Shown here piece by piece: positions 9,014 through 20,200 of a stretch of DNA of 64,000 nucleotides. The notes under the pieces are model-generated. The model had not been told where the DNA came from and did no database searches. It saw nothing but the letters and a program-made list of their open reading frames with translations. Every line of letters starts with the position of its first letter. The first letter of the stretch is position 1. The position numbers and the translations under genes are program-made. Source of the DNA: Accumulibacter sp. (GTDB taxonomy: Bacteria; Pseudomonadota; Gammaproteobacteria; Burkholderiales; Rhodocyclaceae); NCBI GenBank assembly GCA_024235695.1, contig JACKLX010000006.1:1-64000 (forward strand). Reading direction: 5' to 3'.

Positions 9014-9769
9014 GTGCCCAAACAGTTGTTGATCTACGAGTCCGCGGTGCCCGTGTCGAACACGCGCCACGCCGGCGTGTCGGTCGAAGCGAGCGACCGC
9101 TATCCGTTCAGCGCCGGCATCAACGCGGTGCCGCTGATGGCTGCCGAGTTTCCGCCCGCGGCGGCCGAGTACGCAATCGTGTTTACCGCTCAGGGTGACG
9201 ACTTGATGCCGGCGGCGGTGCTCGGCGTGCGCAACGAGCAGAACCTCTACCTGTCGTCCGATTCGCGCTGGCAGGCCGACTACGTTCCGGCCTTCGTTCG
9301 TCGCTATCCATTCGTCTTTGCCTCGAGCGCCGACGGCAAGTCGCTGACGCTGTGCATCGACGAAGCGCACCCCGGGGTCAATCGCGAGGGGCGCGGCAAC
9401 GCGCTGTTTGGCGACGATGGTCAGCCGACGGCCTACGTGACGAAGGTGCTCGAGTTTCTCAAGGAGTACCAGGCGCATTTCGAGCGCACCCGCCTGTTCG
9501 GCCAGCGCCTCAAGGCGCTCGACCTGCTCGAGCCGATGCAGGCCAACGTCACGACGCCGAAGGGCGAGACGCTGTCGCTCGGCGGCTTCATGATCGTCAG
9601 CCGTGACAGGCTGCGTGCCCTGGCCGGCGACAAGCTGCAGGAGATGGCGCGTAACGACGAGCTCGAACTGCTCTACCTGCAGCTGGCGTCGCTACGCAAC
9701 TTCAACCAGGTCAAGGACCGCTTCGTCGGCACGCTCGCCGAGCAGCCGCTTGCCGCGGCCGCTCCTTGA
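9014..9769 (+). CDS. SapC-family protein
   Basis: A 251-residue protein, matching the usual SapC (PF07277) length of about 250. Typical features are the start VPKQLLIYESAVPVSNTRH, RYPFVFA near residue 98, LCIDEAHPG, and the C-terminal block GGFMIVSRDRL...LQLASLRNF. The GTG at 9014 is chosen because GATGAGGAG (8996-9004) lies 9 bases upstream and the promoter places the transcript start near 8970; GTG 8975 and ATG 8984 are also in frame but leave too short a leader. There is no signal peptide or membrane segment, so the product is probably cytoplasmic. In Campylobacter fetus, SapC is encoded in the S-layer locus, but its biochemical role is not established. Here it sits between giant surface-protein genes, which fits a part in making or exporting them. 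That link is an inference. Confidence 0.85.
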   Translation: MPKQLLIYESAVPVSNTRHAGVSVEASDRYPFSAGINAVPLMAAEFPPAAAEYAIVFTAQGDDLMPAAVLGVRNEQNLYLSSDSRWQADYVPAFVRRYPFVFASSADGKSLTLCIDEAHPGVNREGRGNALFGDDGQPTAYVTKVLEFLKEYQAHFERTRLFGQRLKALDLLEPMQANVTTPKGETLSLGGFMIVSRDRLRALAGDKLQEMARNDELELLYLQLASLRNFNQVKDRFVGTLAEQPLAAAAP

Positions 9770-9869
9770 CCTCGGCCGGACGGGCGAAGGCGCTGGCGGC
9801 GGCTGGCCCGACGATCGGCCGGCGGCTTGCGGCGCCGGTCGACCGGTCGGACGGTGCTGTGACCGGCTG

Positions 9870-10700
9870 ATGAAGCGCACCGCTGCCGCTCCCGAGTGGC
9901 GCGCGTGGCGCATCGCCCGGCGGTTGCTGGTCGCCTCACTGCTGGTCGCTGGCCCTGGCTGGGCCGATGTGCCGACCCCGGCCGAGGAGTGCCGGCTGCG
10001 CAACGCGGCAATCTGCGAGTTGAACGGCGTTCGGTACGTGGTAGACGGACCGTGTCCGGCGGCCGCACGGACGATCCGTCCGCCGGGCAGCGAGCGCTGC
10101 GACGAGGCGCCGCAGAAGAGCAGCCGCGGCGAACCGTCGCCCGCGCTGGCGATGCTCGGGGCGCCGACCGCGGCAACAGCCGGTACGGTGCCGGCGCCAG
10201 GCGCGGCCTCGGCACCGCACCGGGATCTGGCGTGGGTGGGGCGGATCGAGCGCTGGTTGTTGCCGCTCCTGCTGGCGGTCGGCGGCGTGCTGTTGTGCGG
10301 CCTCGCCCTGCTGGTCGTTCGCTGGCGCTGGCGTGTCCGCCAGCAAGAGCATGCGGGAACAGGTGTCAAGGCGAATGCGGACGTTGGCCGTTCGCTGCTG
10401 CAACTGGGCGTCGCCGGCGTTTGCGCCGTGCCGCTCGGCTATTTTGCGGCGCTGGCTGCCTTCCATTACGTCTTCTCGAGTGCCGACAACCACGATAGCG
10501 CGTTGCCCTGGCTGCTCGCCGCACCGTTGGCGGTGGTCGTCTTCCTGGTGGTCTGCGGCTTCGCCTTTGCGCTCATCGGCTTGCTGCTCGGCGGCCTGTT
10601 CAGAGGACGCCGCCGGCAGCTGCCGGATGACGGGGCAGACGCCGCGGGGAGCGCCGCGAAAGCGGGCCAGGGTTCGCGCAAGGGGTCCCGCCAGCCGTGA
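9870..10700 (+). CDS. Hypothetical membrane protein with Cys-rich N-domain and three TM segments
   Basis: A 276-residue protein of no family I recognise. The ATG at 9870 starts a signal-like segment (RRLLVASLLVAGPGWA, residues about 18-33). A short extracytoplasmic part with four cysteines follows (EECRLRNAAICELNGVRYVV, then GPCP and ERCDE), then an Ala/Pro-rich linker and three hydrophobic stretches: WLLPLLLAVGGVLLCGLALL, LGVAGVCAVPLGYFAALAAF, and LLAAPLAVVVFLVVCGFAFA and onward. The tail is basic (RGRRRQ, GSRKGSRQP). The frame runs further upstream to 9603, but that part overlaps SapC and reads as low-quality sequence. No good ribosome binding site is visible before 9870. It lies 100 bases after SapC in the same direction, so co-transcription is possible. 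Confidence 0.65.
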   Translation: MKRTAAAPEWRAWRIARRLLVASLLVAGPGWADVPTPAEECRLRNAAICELNGVRYVVDGPCPAAARTIRPPGSERCDEAPQKSSRGEPSPALAMLGAPTAATAGTVPAPGAASAPHRDLAWVGRIERWLLPLLLAVGGVLLCGLALLVVRWRWRVRQQEHAGTGVKANADVGRSLLQLGVAGVCAVPLGYFAALAAFHYVFSSADNHDSALPWLLAAPLAVVVFLVVCGFAFALIGLLLGGLFRGRRRQLPDDGADAAGSAAKAGQGSRKGSRQP

Positions 10701-10858
10701 GTGGCGGCGGTTCGACGCAGGTCGTGGGCGCAACCAGCCGCCTGCCGCTTGTCGTCGTCTGGGGGGCATGGCGTCGACGCCCGGGCAGGCGGCTGAGCGC
10801 TGTCGGGATTTCTTACAGTGGGCTACCGCCGACCGGCGCCGACTGCCGCTGAGTTCCA

Positions 10859-10924
10859 TTGAACACCGATTAAACAAGACGCTACAAGTTCGTCTTTTCG
10901 CGGGTATGGGAATTGCTTATAGTT
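10859..10924 (+). promoter_or_regulatory. Candidate promoter region for giant gene B
   Basis: Within an AT-rich patch, TTGAAC at 10859-10864 could act as a -35 box for TACAAG about 18 bases downstream, and a second -10-like TATAGT lies near 10919. Neither is close to consensus. The assignment rests mostly on base composition and position. Confidence 0.3.
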
Positions 10925-11121
10925 GTCAGAAATGTCGATTGCGGGTCGCGGTGATGGTGGGTGTTGCGACTGCTCCGCGGGTTGATGCCGCTATCGCCGC
11001 GCGACGTTGACGACCTTGGTTTTTCTTTGCGGCCCGGTGCTTTCGATCCGCGCTGGGCCGTCAAGGGATTTGCCGTCGTGGCGAATTCCTGGCAGCCTTG
11101 CCGGGTCGGGAAGCCAGGGTC

Positions 11122-11151
11122 GTCGCGAGCGCGACTCGCGGAGTCGTTTTT
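11122..11151 (+). terminator. Competing hairpins with T5 tail, attenuator-like, upstream of giant gene B
   Basis: CGACTC-GCG-GAGTCG (11132-11146) is a perfect 6-bp stem followed at once by TTTTT (11147-11151), the form of an intrinsic terminator. An alternative stem GTCGC-GAGC-GCGAC (11122-11135) shares bases with its left arm, so the two cannot form together. It lies about 30 bases before a tiny ORF that is stop-start coupled to gene B. Attenuation is inferred from layout only. Confidence 0.4.
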
Positions 11152-11179
11152 GTGGCCGGTGGATAGCGGGAGAAGACGG

Positions 11180-11215
11180 GTGAACATCGAGACCAATTGG
11201 CGGTCGCAAGACTGA
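11180..11215 (+). CDS. Putative 11-residue leader peptide coupled to giant gene B
   Basis: GTG at 11180 follows GGGAG (11168-11172) with a 7-base spacer, encodes VNIETNWRSQD and stops with TGA at 11213-11215, which overlaps the ATG of gene B at 11215 (TGATG). Gene B itself has no clear ribosome binding site before that ATG, so translational coupling would explain its initiation. The peptide may be functionless. A longer in-frame ORF from 10961 ends at the same stop. Confidence 0.35.
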   Translation: MNIETNWRSQD

Positions 11216-14200
11216 TGGATAGCAAAGCGCGCCCCGCAGTCTCACCGTCGACGAACAGGTCGGCGCCCAGGAACGCGCTGCGGACTCGCCGCGGGCTGGC
11301 ATGGCTGGGCGAGTTCCTGGCCAAGGCTTTCCGGCGACCGGCAGTCGAGGCGCCCGCAGCCGCCGGGCACCTGAACTTCGAGGCGTTGGAGCCGCGCATT
11401 CTGCTCGACGGCGCGCCGACCATCCCGGTCAGCCAGATCGACGGGTCGATCGACGTCGCCGGTGAAACCGACCGCTACGGCTTCACGCTGAACGAAACGG
11501 TGCGCGTGGTCTTCGATTCGCTGACCAACAACGCCAGCATGCGCTGGTCGCTCGAGGGGCCCCGCGGCGCAGTGGTCAGCGATCGCGGCTTCAACGCTTC
11601 GGATTCCTACGAGCTGGGCGGCAATGTCGCCATCGACCTGGCGGCGGGTGATTACACCCTCAGTGTCGACGGCGTCGCCGACACCACCGGCGCGTACAGC
11701 TTCCGACTGATCGACATTGCCCAGGCACAGGAGCTGACGCTCGGCTCGACGGTCAACGGGCAACTCGACCCCGCCAACGAGACCGACGCCTACCGCTTCA
11801 GCGTCGCCGCCGGCCAGCGCTTCTTCATCGACCGCTTTTCGAACACCGGCGACATCTACTGGCGGCTGCTCGATCCCTACGGCCGCACCGTCGTCGATCG
11901 CACCCACATGAACAACGACCTCGGCGAGGTGACGCTGAGCGTCGATGGCAGCTACACGCTGCTGATCGAGGGGCGCGCCTATACCAGCGGCAGCGCCAAC
12001 TACAGCTTCAACGTCGCCCTGGTCGACGACCCGGTGCCGCAGCCGATGGCCCTGGCGGCGCTGGTCGCCGGTCGCATCGCCCAGGCCGGCCAGCGCGACG
12101 TGTATACCTTCGCGCTGGCCAGCGACACCCGCGTCGTTTTCGATTCCCTGACCCGCGACTACAACATGCTGTGGTCGCTCACCGGGCCCGGCGGTACGGT
12201 CGTCGCCGATCGTCGTTTCGAGTATTCCGATTCGTACGAGCTGAGCGGCGACAACAGCATCCTGCTGCGCGCCGGCAGCTACACGCTGACCGTCGATGGC
12301 GAGGGCGACCGCGTCGGCAACTATGCTTTCCGCCTGCTCGACCTGGCCGCGGCGCAGCCGATCGCGGTGAACGCGACGGTCAGCGGCACCCTCGGTGACG
12401 AGGGCGCCAGCGCCGCGCAGGCACACGTCTCGCCGGGCGCGCCGCTGAGTGGCGCGGGCGCCAACGACGGCGCCCTGGCCGTCCATGGCGTCAGCCGCCA
12501 CGTCTCGGTGGCCGACGCCGCCAGTCTCAGGCCGGGTCAGTTGACGGTCGAGGCCTGGATCTACAAGGACCCCGCGCTTGCCAACTGGGGCGGCGTGCTG
12601 ATGAAGAGCAGCAACAGCAGCTGGTCCGATGGTTACGGCCTGAGCAACTACACCGACGGTCGCATTCATTTCTTCGTCAACAGCTACTCGACCAACGAGG
12701 TCAGCGCCGATCTCGCCGACAACACCTGGACGCACGTCGCCGGCACCTACGACGGCAGTACGCTCAAGCTGTACGTTAACGGCGTCCTGACCTCCAGCAA
12801 GGCCTACACGGCGACCATCAACCATTCGACGCAGCCCTTGCGGATCGGCGCCGGCGCCGGCGGCGACTACCCCTGGCGTGGGCAGATCGACGAAGTCCGC
12901 GTCTGGGGCGTCGCGCGCAGCGCCCAGGAGATCGCCGCGAACTACCAGCAGGGTCTGCAAGGCAACGAAGCCGGGCTGGCGGGCTACTGGCGGATGAACG
13001 AGGTGGCCGGCAGCCTTTTTGCCGACAGCTCGCCGGCCGCCAACGACGGCACGCTGACCAACGAACCCGCCCGGGCAAGCCGGCTTTACTCGTTCTCCGC
13101 GCTGGCCGGCGAGCGCTTCTTCTTCGACAGCCAGGGCTTGTCCGGCGACAACGTCTCGCTGCGAATCTTCGACGCCAACGGCCGCCTGGTGCATGGGCCG
13201 CAGTCATTGAACAGCGACGTCGACGTGTTTACCGCGACCGACAGCGGCGATTACGTGCTGGCGCTGGAAGGCCGGATCTATAACACCAACTCGAGCAGCT
13301 ACCAGTTCAAGCTGCAGCGCGTCGTCGATGGCAGTGGGCCGCTGGCGCTGGATAGCCGGATCGACGGCAACCTCGATCATCCCGGCCAGCGCCAGGCCTA
13401 CAGCTTCACGCTGGCGGCGCCGGCACAGCTGTTGTTCGACTCGCTTACTTACGACGACCAGGTCAACTGGAGCCTGGTTGGCCCGCGTGGCAGCGAGGTC
13501 GCCGGACGCAACTTCGTGTATTCCGATGCCGCCGAGTACAGCGGCAAGCCGCTGCTGAACCTGGCCGACGGGACCTATACGCTGACCGTCGACGGCAATC
13601 TCGACAAGACCGGCGCCTACGCCTTCCGCCTGCTGAATCTGGCAACGGCGAGCAGCGTCGTCGCCTACGACAGCGACGTCAGCGGCACGCTCAGTCCGGG
13701 TGGCATGACGCGGGTGTACAGGTTCACGGCCAGCGCCGGCGATCAGCTGGAGTTCGACCGCATCGCGCTCAGCGGCGGCAGCCCGACCTGGCGCCTGCTC
13801 GACGCCACCGGTTTCCAGGTTTTCGGGCCCGAGTCCTTCGCCGACCGGGCGACTACCGCTCTGCGCCTTGGCGGCACCTACTACCTGCTGGTCGAAGGTC
13901 GCAGCTGGGAAACCGGCGACATCGATTACCGCTTCAAGCTCGCTTTTCAGGGCAATGCGCCGGTGCCGGCACTGACCGGTACGGCGATCACCGTGGGCGC
14001 CACCGTCGCCGGCACCGTCGCTGCCGTCGGCGAGGTGGACGACTACGTGTTCGACCTCGCCGGGCCAGCGCGGCTCTACTTCGACAGCTTTGCGCCGAAC
14101 AACGATGGCAGCTTCCAGTGGTCGCTGGTCGGCCCGCGCGGCGTCGAGATTGCCGATCGCAGCACCTACTATTCGGAATCCTACGAGTTCGGCAACGGCA

Positions 14201-17200
14201 ACCCGGTGGTCGATGTGCCGCTCGCCGGCCGGTATCAGATCCGCATCCGGGCGGCCGGCAATGCCACCGGCAACTACAGCTTCCGCCTGCTGAACCTCGC
14301 CGACGGCACCATGGTGACGCCCGGAACGCCGGTCACCGCCAGCCTCGACCCGGCCAACGAAACCGACGTCTACCGTTTCACCGCCAACGCTGGCGACCGC
14401 GTCTTCTTCGACCGCCAGACTTTCAGCCCGGCCAACTCGAACTGGGTCAGCTGGCGGCTGATCGATCCCTACGGTCGCCAGGTCTGGGGCCCGGCCAACT
14501 TCTATGACGACGTCGACGTCGGCACGATCGAGTTTGCCGGCGTCTACACGCTGCTGATCGAGGGCCGGATCTGGAGCACGAGTTCGGTCGCCAGGTTTGA
14601 CTACGGCTTCAACATCCAGCCGGTGGTCGACGACCCGGCAAACGCGCTGACCATCGGCGACACGGTCAACGGCAACATCGCGCATGCTGGCCAGCAGGAT
14701 GGCTACACCTTCTCGCTGGCCGACCAGACGCTGCTGTATTTCGACAGCCTGAGCAACGCCAATGTCGCCTGGACCCTGCGCGGTCCCGACGGCTACCTCC
14801 TGAGTCGCAACCTGCAGAACTCGGATTCGTACGAGTTGGGCCAGAGCAACCCGCTGCTGCGTCTGGCGGCGGGCGACTACACGCTGACCCTCGACGGCGT
14901 CGGCGATAGCAGCGGCGATTACAGCTTCCGCCTGGTGGACGTCGCCAGCGAAGCCGTCGCCCTGATTCCCGGCACGGCGGTCAGCGACAGCCTGAGCAGC
15001 GCCCGCGTCACCGATTTCTACCGGTTCGACGTCGTCGCCGGTGAGCGCTACTACTTCGACCGGATCAGCTACGGCGACTACTACAACACCACCTACCGCC
15101 TGATCGACCCGCAAGGCAAGCAGGTCTGGGGCGGCTACGTCTGGCCCGAAGATCAGGAGATGAGCGCCTTTGCGCTGGCCGGCACCTATTACCTGCTGGT
15201 CGAAGGCCGGGTCGGCAACGCCGCGGCGGCCAACGCCTACAGCTTCAACATGTACAGGGTGGTCGACATCAGCGCCGGCTTGACGCTCGGCCAGACCGTC
15301 AGCGGCAGCTTCAGCGCACCCGGCCAGCGTGCCAGCTACCGCTTCACGCTCACCGACGCGCGCCAGTTGCTGTTCGACGGGCTGTCGCCGAACAACGCCA
15401 ATCCCGATATCTACTGGACGCTGACCGGGCCACGCGGCGCCGAGATCAGCAACCGGCGCTTCTATGGCTCCGAATCACACGAACTGGGTGCCAGCAGCCC
15501 GCTGCTGGCGCTGGTCGCCGGCGACTACACGCTGACCCTCGACGCGCCGGGCGACCAGACCGGCAACTTCAGCTTCAGGCTGCTCGACGTCGCCGCCGCC
15601 GCGACCGCATTCAGCAGCAACAGTGTCGTCGCCGGCCAGCTTGATCCGGCCAACGAAACCGACGTCTATACCTTCAACGCCACGGCCGGCACGCGCTACT
15701 ACATCGATCGCCAGAACCTCAGCAGCGGCGTCGGCGCCGACCGGCTGACCTGGCGCCTGTTCGATCCCTACGGTCGTCAGGTATTCGGCCCCTACAACCT
15801 CAACGACGTCGACATCTTCACGCTCGGCGAAAGCGGCGCCTACACGCTGATCGTCGAAGGCCGCATCTGGGATACGCAATACAGTGCCAGGATCGACTAC
15901 AGCTTCAAACTGCTGGAGATTACCGACGACGTCGTCGACATCGTTCCCGGTGTCAGCCACGGCGTCGATCGGTTCAGCGCCGATGGCCAGCTCGGCGGCG
16001 CGCTGAATCTCAATGGCCTGCGCTACGCCGAGGTCGCCGACAGCGGTGAACTCGACCTCACCGGTTCGCTGACTCTCGAAGCCTGGTTCAAGGTCGACGC
16101 CTATGCCGGAACCTGGCAGCCGCTGTTCTACAAGGGCAACGGCAACAGCAATCAGCGTACCTACACCCTGTGGCTGAATTCGGCCGGCTACCTGCACCTG
16201 TCCACCGGCAACAACGCCAATTACAACATCAACACCGCCGCCGGCAGCGTCGTCACCGGGCAGTGGCACCACGTCGCCGTCGTCCTCGACCGCGACAGCG
16301 CGACCGGCGTGATGAAGATCTACCTGGACGGTGTCGAGGCGGCCAGCGGCGCGCTCTCGAAAGCGGCCGCGAGTTCCAACGGCAATCCGTTGCTGATCGG
16401 CAGCAGCCTGGAGAATTACCCCCGCATGCAGGGCGCGGTCGACGAGGTTCGCCTGTGGAACAGCGTGCGCAGCGCGCAGCAGATCGCCGACAACAAGGAC
16501 CATACCCTGGTCGGCAGCGAAAGCGGGCTGCTGATGTACCTGAAGGCCGACGAAACCAGCGGCACGACGCTGGCCGACGGCAGCGGTCGCGGTAACTCGG
16601 GGCTGATCGTCCATCCCTGGGCGAGTACCCCCGGCGTCGTTGCCGGCCGCATCGATTTTGGTCAGCAGGATTACTACCGGTTCACGCTCGCTGACGCCAC
16701 GCGTCTCTATTTCGACTCGCTGACCGACAATAACAACATCCGCTGGACGCTCAGTGGTCCGCGCGGCACGCTGGTTTCCGATCGGCCGTTGCAGAACAGC
16801 GATTCGCAGAACGGCCTGAGCGTCTTCGACCTGGTGGCCGGCGAGTACACGCTGCGCGTAGACGGCGTCGGCGATACGACGGGCGATTATGGCTTCCGGC
16901 TGGTCGACCTGGCAGGAGCCCAGACCCTGGCGCTCGGTACCACGGTCAACAGCCAGCTGACGCCGGCCAACCGGACCGACGCCTACCAGTTCAGCGCCAA
17001 CGCCGACGACCGGCTGTATTTCGACGTCACCGCGACCAGCGGCGGCGTACCGTTCTGGCGCCTGCTCGACCCCTGGGGCCGCACGGTGTGGGGCCCCAAC
17101 TACATGCCAAATGACGACGTCCAGTTGCGGACGCTGCCGTTCACCGGTGTCTACACCCTGTTGGTCGAGGGCCGCCGCGACGCTGGCGACGGCAGCTCCA

Positions 17201-20200
17201 GCTACGGCCTGCGGGTCGCCAGGGTGACCGACCAGACGGTGGCGATCACGCCGGGTGTCGCTTCGGGAATGACGCCGAACTGGCTCGCCGGCGAGCACGC
17301 CGGTGCCATCGACCTGAACGGTTTCCAGTACCTGGAGGTGGCCGACAGCAGCAGTATCGACCTGACCGGCAGCCTGACCGTCGAGGCCTGGATCAAGCTC
17401 GATCAGTTCACCAATACCTGGCAGCCGATCTTCTACAAGGGCGACGCCAGCAGCGACTGGACGCGGCGCACTTACGCGATGTGGTTGAACAGCGATGGCT
17501 CGCTGCATTTCGGCTCCGATACGCGCTACACCAATACCGCCGCCGGCGTCGTCCAGGCCGGCGTGTGGACGCATGTGGCAGGAACCATCGACCGGGCGAC
17601 CGGCAGCCTGCGGATCTACGTCAATGGCGACCAGCTCGCCGCCCGCGACAACATCGGCACGACGCCTGCGAGCGCCTACGGCAAGCCGCTGCTGCTCGGC
17701 GGCGGGCTTTACCAGTCGACCGACAGCAACCTCTTTGCCGGCGCGCTGGACGAGGTGCGAATCTGGAATACGGCGCGTAGCCAGGCCCAGATCCAGGCCA
17801 CCAGGGACACGCCGCTGAGCGGCAGCGAGCTCGGCCTGGTGCTCTATCTGAGGGCCGACGAGGGCAGCGGCGAGACCCTCGGCGACCTCTCGGGCGATGG
17901 CAATCCGGGCCAGCTCAGGGCGCTCGCCGACGGCATCGTCCGCGGCCGTATCGAGCAGGCCGGGCAGGCCGTGCACCACAGCTTCAGCCTCGCGGCACCG
18001 GCGCTGCTCTACTTCGATTCACTGACCAACAGCTCCGACATGCGCTGGTCGCTGTCCGGTGCGAGTGGCCAGGTCGTCGCCAACCGCTCGTTCAGCCAGA
18101 GCGATTCGTACGATGGATCGTCGTTCTACAATCTCGCCGCGGGTGACTACACGCTGACCGTAGACCCGCAGGGCGATACCACCGGGCTCTTTGCCTTCCG
18201 CCTGCTCGACCTCGCTGACGCCGAGGTCCTGACCCCGGGCACGGCGGTTGCGGGTGGCCTCAACCCGGGCCGCCGCACCGACGCCTACCGCTTCGACGTC
18301 GGCACCGCCGATCAGCGCTGGTTCTTCGACGCGATCAGCCGCAGCGGTGCCGATGCCTACTGGCGGTTGCTCGATCCCTGGGGTGCGACGGTATTCGGCC
18401 CGAGCGCGGTCAACAATCCCGACAGCAACGACCTCGAGACGACGCTACCCTACGTCGGTACCTATACCCTGCTGATCGAGGGGCGCAACTACTGGGGCGG
18501 CAGCAGTTCGTCGTACACCGTCAACGTGCAGCCGGTCAACGACGTCGCCAGCGCCATCGCGCTCGATTCCGACGTCGTCGGCAGCATCGCCAACGCCGGC
18601 CAGCGGCAGGCCTACAGCTTTACCCTGAACAGCGACCAGGTCGTCTACTTCGACTCGCGAACCAACAGCAGCGCCTTCAGCTGGTCGCTGAGCGGACCAC
18701 GTGGCAGCGTCGTTGCCGGCCGCGCCTTCAACCGCTCCGACTCTGCCGACCTCGCCGGCAGTCCGGTCCTCGAACTGGTCGCCGGCGATTACACGCTGGT
18801 CGTCGACGGCACGGGTGACGCTACCGGCGCTTTCGACTTCCGGCTGATGGATCTCTCGGCAGCCCGTGCCATCGCCGTTGGTGCCGACGTCAGCGGCAGC
18901 CTGCAGCCAGGCAGCACGACGCAGATCTTCAGCTTTGCCGCCAGCGCCCGCGACCGTCTGGCTTTCGAGATGATCAGCGAGAGTCGCAACAGCGCCTACT
19001 GGCGCCTGCTCGACCCCTATTCCGGGTTGATTTTCGGGCCGCGCGATTTCGCCGATACCGGCGCGGTGACGATGCCCTTCAGCGGCACCTACTACCTGCT
19101 GCTCGAAGGGCGGGTCAGCGAAGCGAACGCTGTCGACTTCAGTTTCCGGATCGACGACACCGCACTGCCCAATAGTGGTGCTCACAGCAGCCAGGACTTC
19201 GACGCTACCGGCCTGCCGTGGGCGCCGGCCAGCTTCAGCAACTCGGCGCCGGCGGTGGTCGCCGGCGGTCCCTCGGGCGATTTCCTGCGCCTGCTGCCGG
19301 GCAGCGTCACCGGCTACAACACCATCGGCTTCAACAACGCCGGCGTCGGCGTCGTTCCGGCGACGGTCACCGTCGATTTCGACTTCCGGATCGGCAAGGT
19401 CAGCAATCAGGGCGACGGCATCGGCTTCGCCTGGCTGAACTCGGACGCCTGGGGCAACAGCGGCCCGGCGCCGCAATTTGGCGAAGAGGTCAACCTCGCC
19501 GGCAGCTTCGGCGTCGGCTTCGATCCGGTGAACAACGGCGAGATCAGTGACAACCATGTCTCGCTGCATTTCGACGGCAGCAAGTACGCCGAATTCAACG
19601 TCAGCGGCTTCCGCCTGGACAGTGGCGACTTCCACCACGCGCGCGTCGTCGTCACCGCTGTCGCCGGCGGCAGCATGGTCTCCGTTTACCTGACGGCCAA
19701 TGGCGGCAGCGAAGTGGCCGTCGTCGAGGACTACTTCATCAGCGGCATGCAGGCCTACGACGGCCGCATGGCTTTCGGCGCGCGCAATGGTGGCTGGCGG
19801 GCCGACAACGACCTCGACAACATCCGCGTCACGGTCGTTGCCGGCAGCGCCGAGGCCCTGCCGGTACTGACCCTCGGCACCGTGCCGGTGAGCGGTACGC
19901 TGTCTGCCAGCGGCGAGGTCGACCGCTACCGCTTGCCGCTGGCCGGCGACACGCGCGTCTATTTCGATTCGCTGACCGACAACGGCAACCTGCGGTGGAC
20001 GCTGAGCGGGCCGCGCGGCACGGTCGTTGCCGGGCGCAGCTTCACCGCTTCGGATGGCTACCAGGGCCTGTCGCTGATCGACCTGGCGGCCGGCGACTAC
20101 CTGCTGTCGGTTTTCGGCAGCACCGGCGCGTACAGCTTCAAGCTGATGGACATGGATCAGGCCGAGGTGCTGACGCCGGATACCGACACCAGCGGCACGC

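Larger units (their letters stand above)
10701..11179 (+). other. Untranslated region upstream of giant gene B
   Basis: 479 bases with no convincing gene. It contains the most AT-rich stretch of the neighbourhood (about 10850-10935), a candidate promoter, and overlapping hairpins at 11122-11151. An open frame from GTG 10961 runs to the stop at 11215 (84 codons), but it lacks a good ribosome binding site and recognisable composition. Confidence 0.5.

Noticed and set aside
9835-9846. Palindrome CCGGTCGACCGG between SapC and the membrane protein
   Set aside because: Self-complementary 12-mer, but such GC palindromes arise by chance in this composition and there is no T run or repeated copy to support an operator or terminator.
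11197-11214. TTG 11197 as start of giant gene B
   Set aside because: It lacks a near ribosome site and is a rare start; ATG 11215 overlaps the stop of a well-initiated mini-ORF.
10961-11215. 84-codon ORF upstream of gene B as a real gene
   Set aside because: No ribosome site before GTG 10961, no recognisable composition, and a terminator-like hairpin lies inside it; only its last 11 codons have a plausible start.
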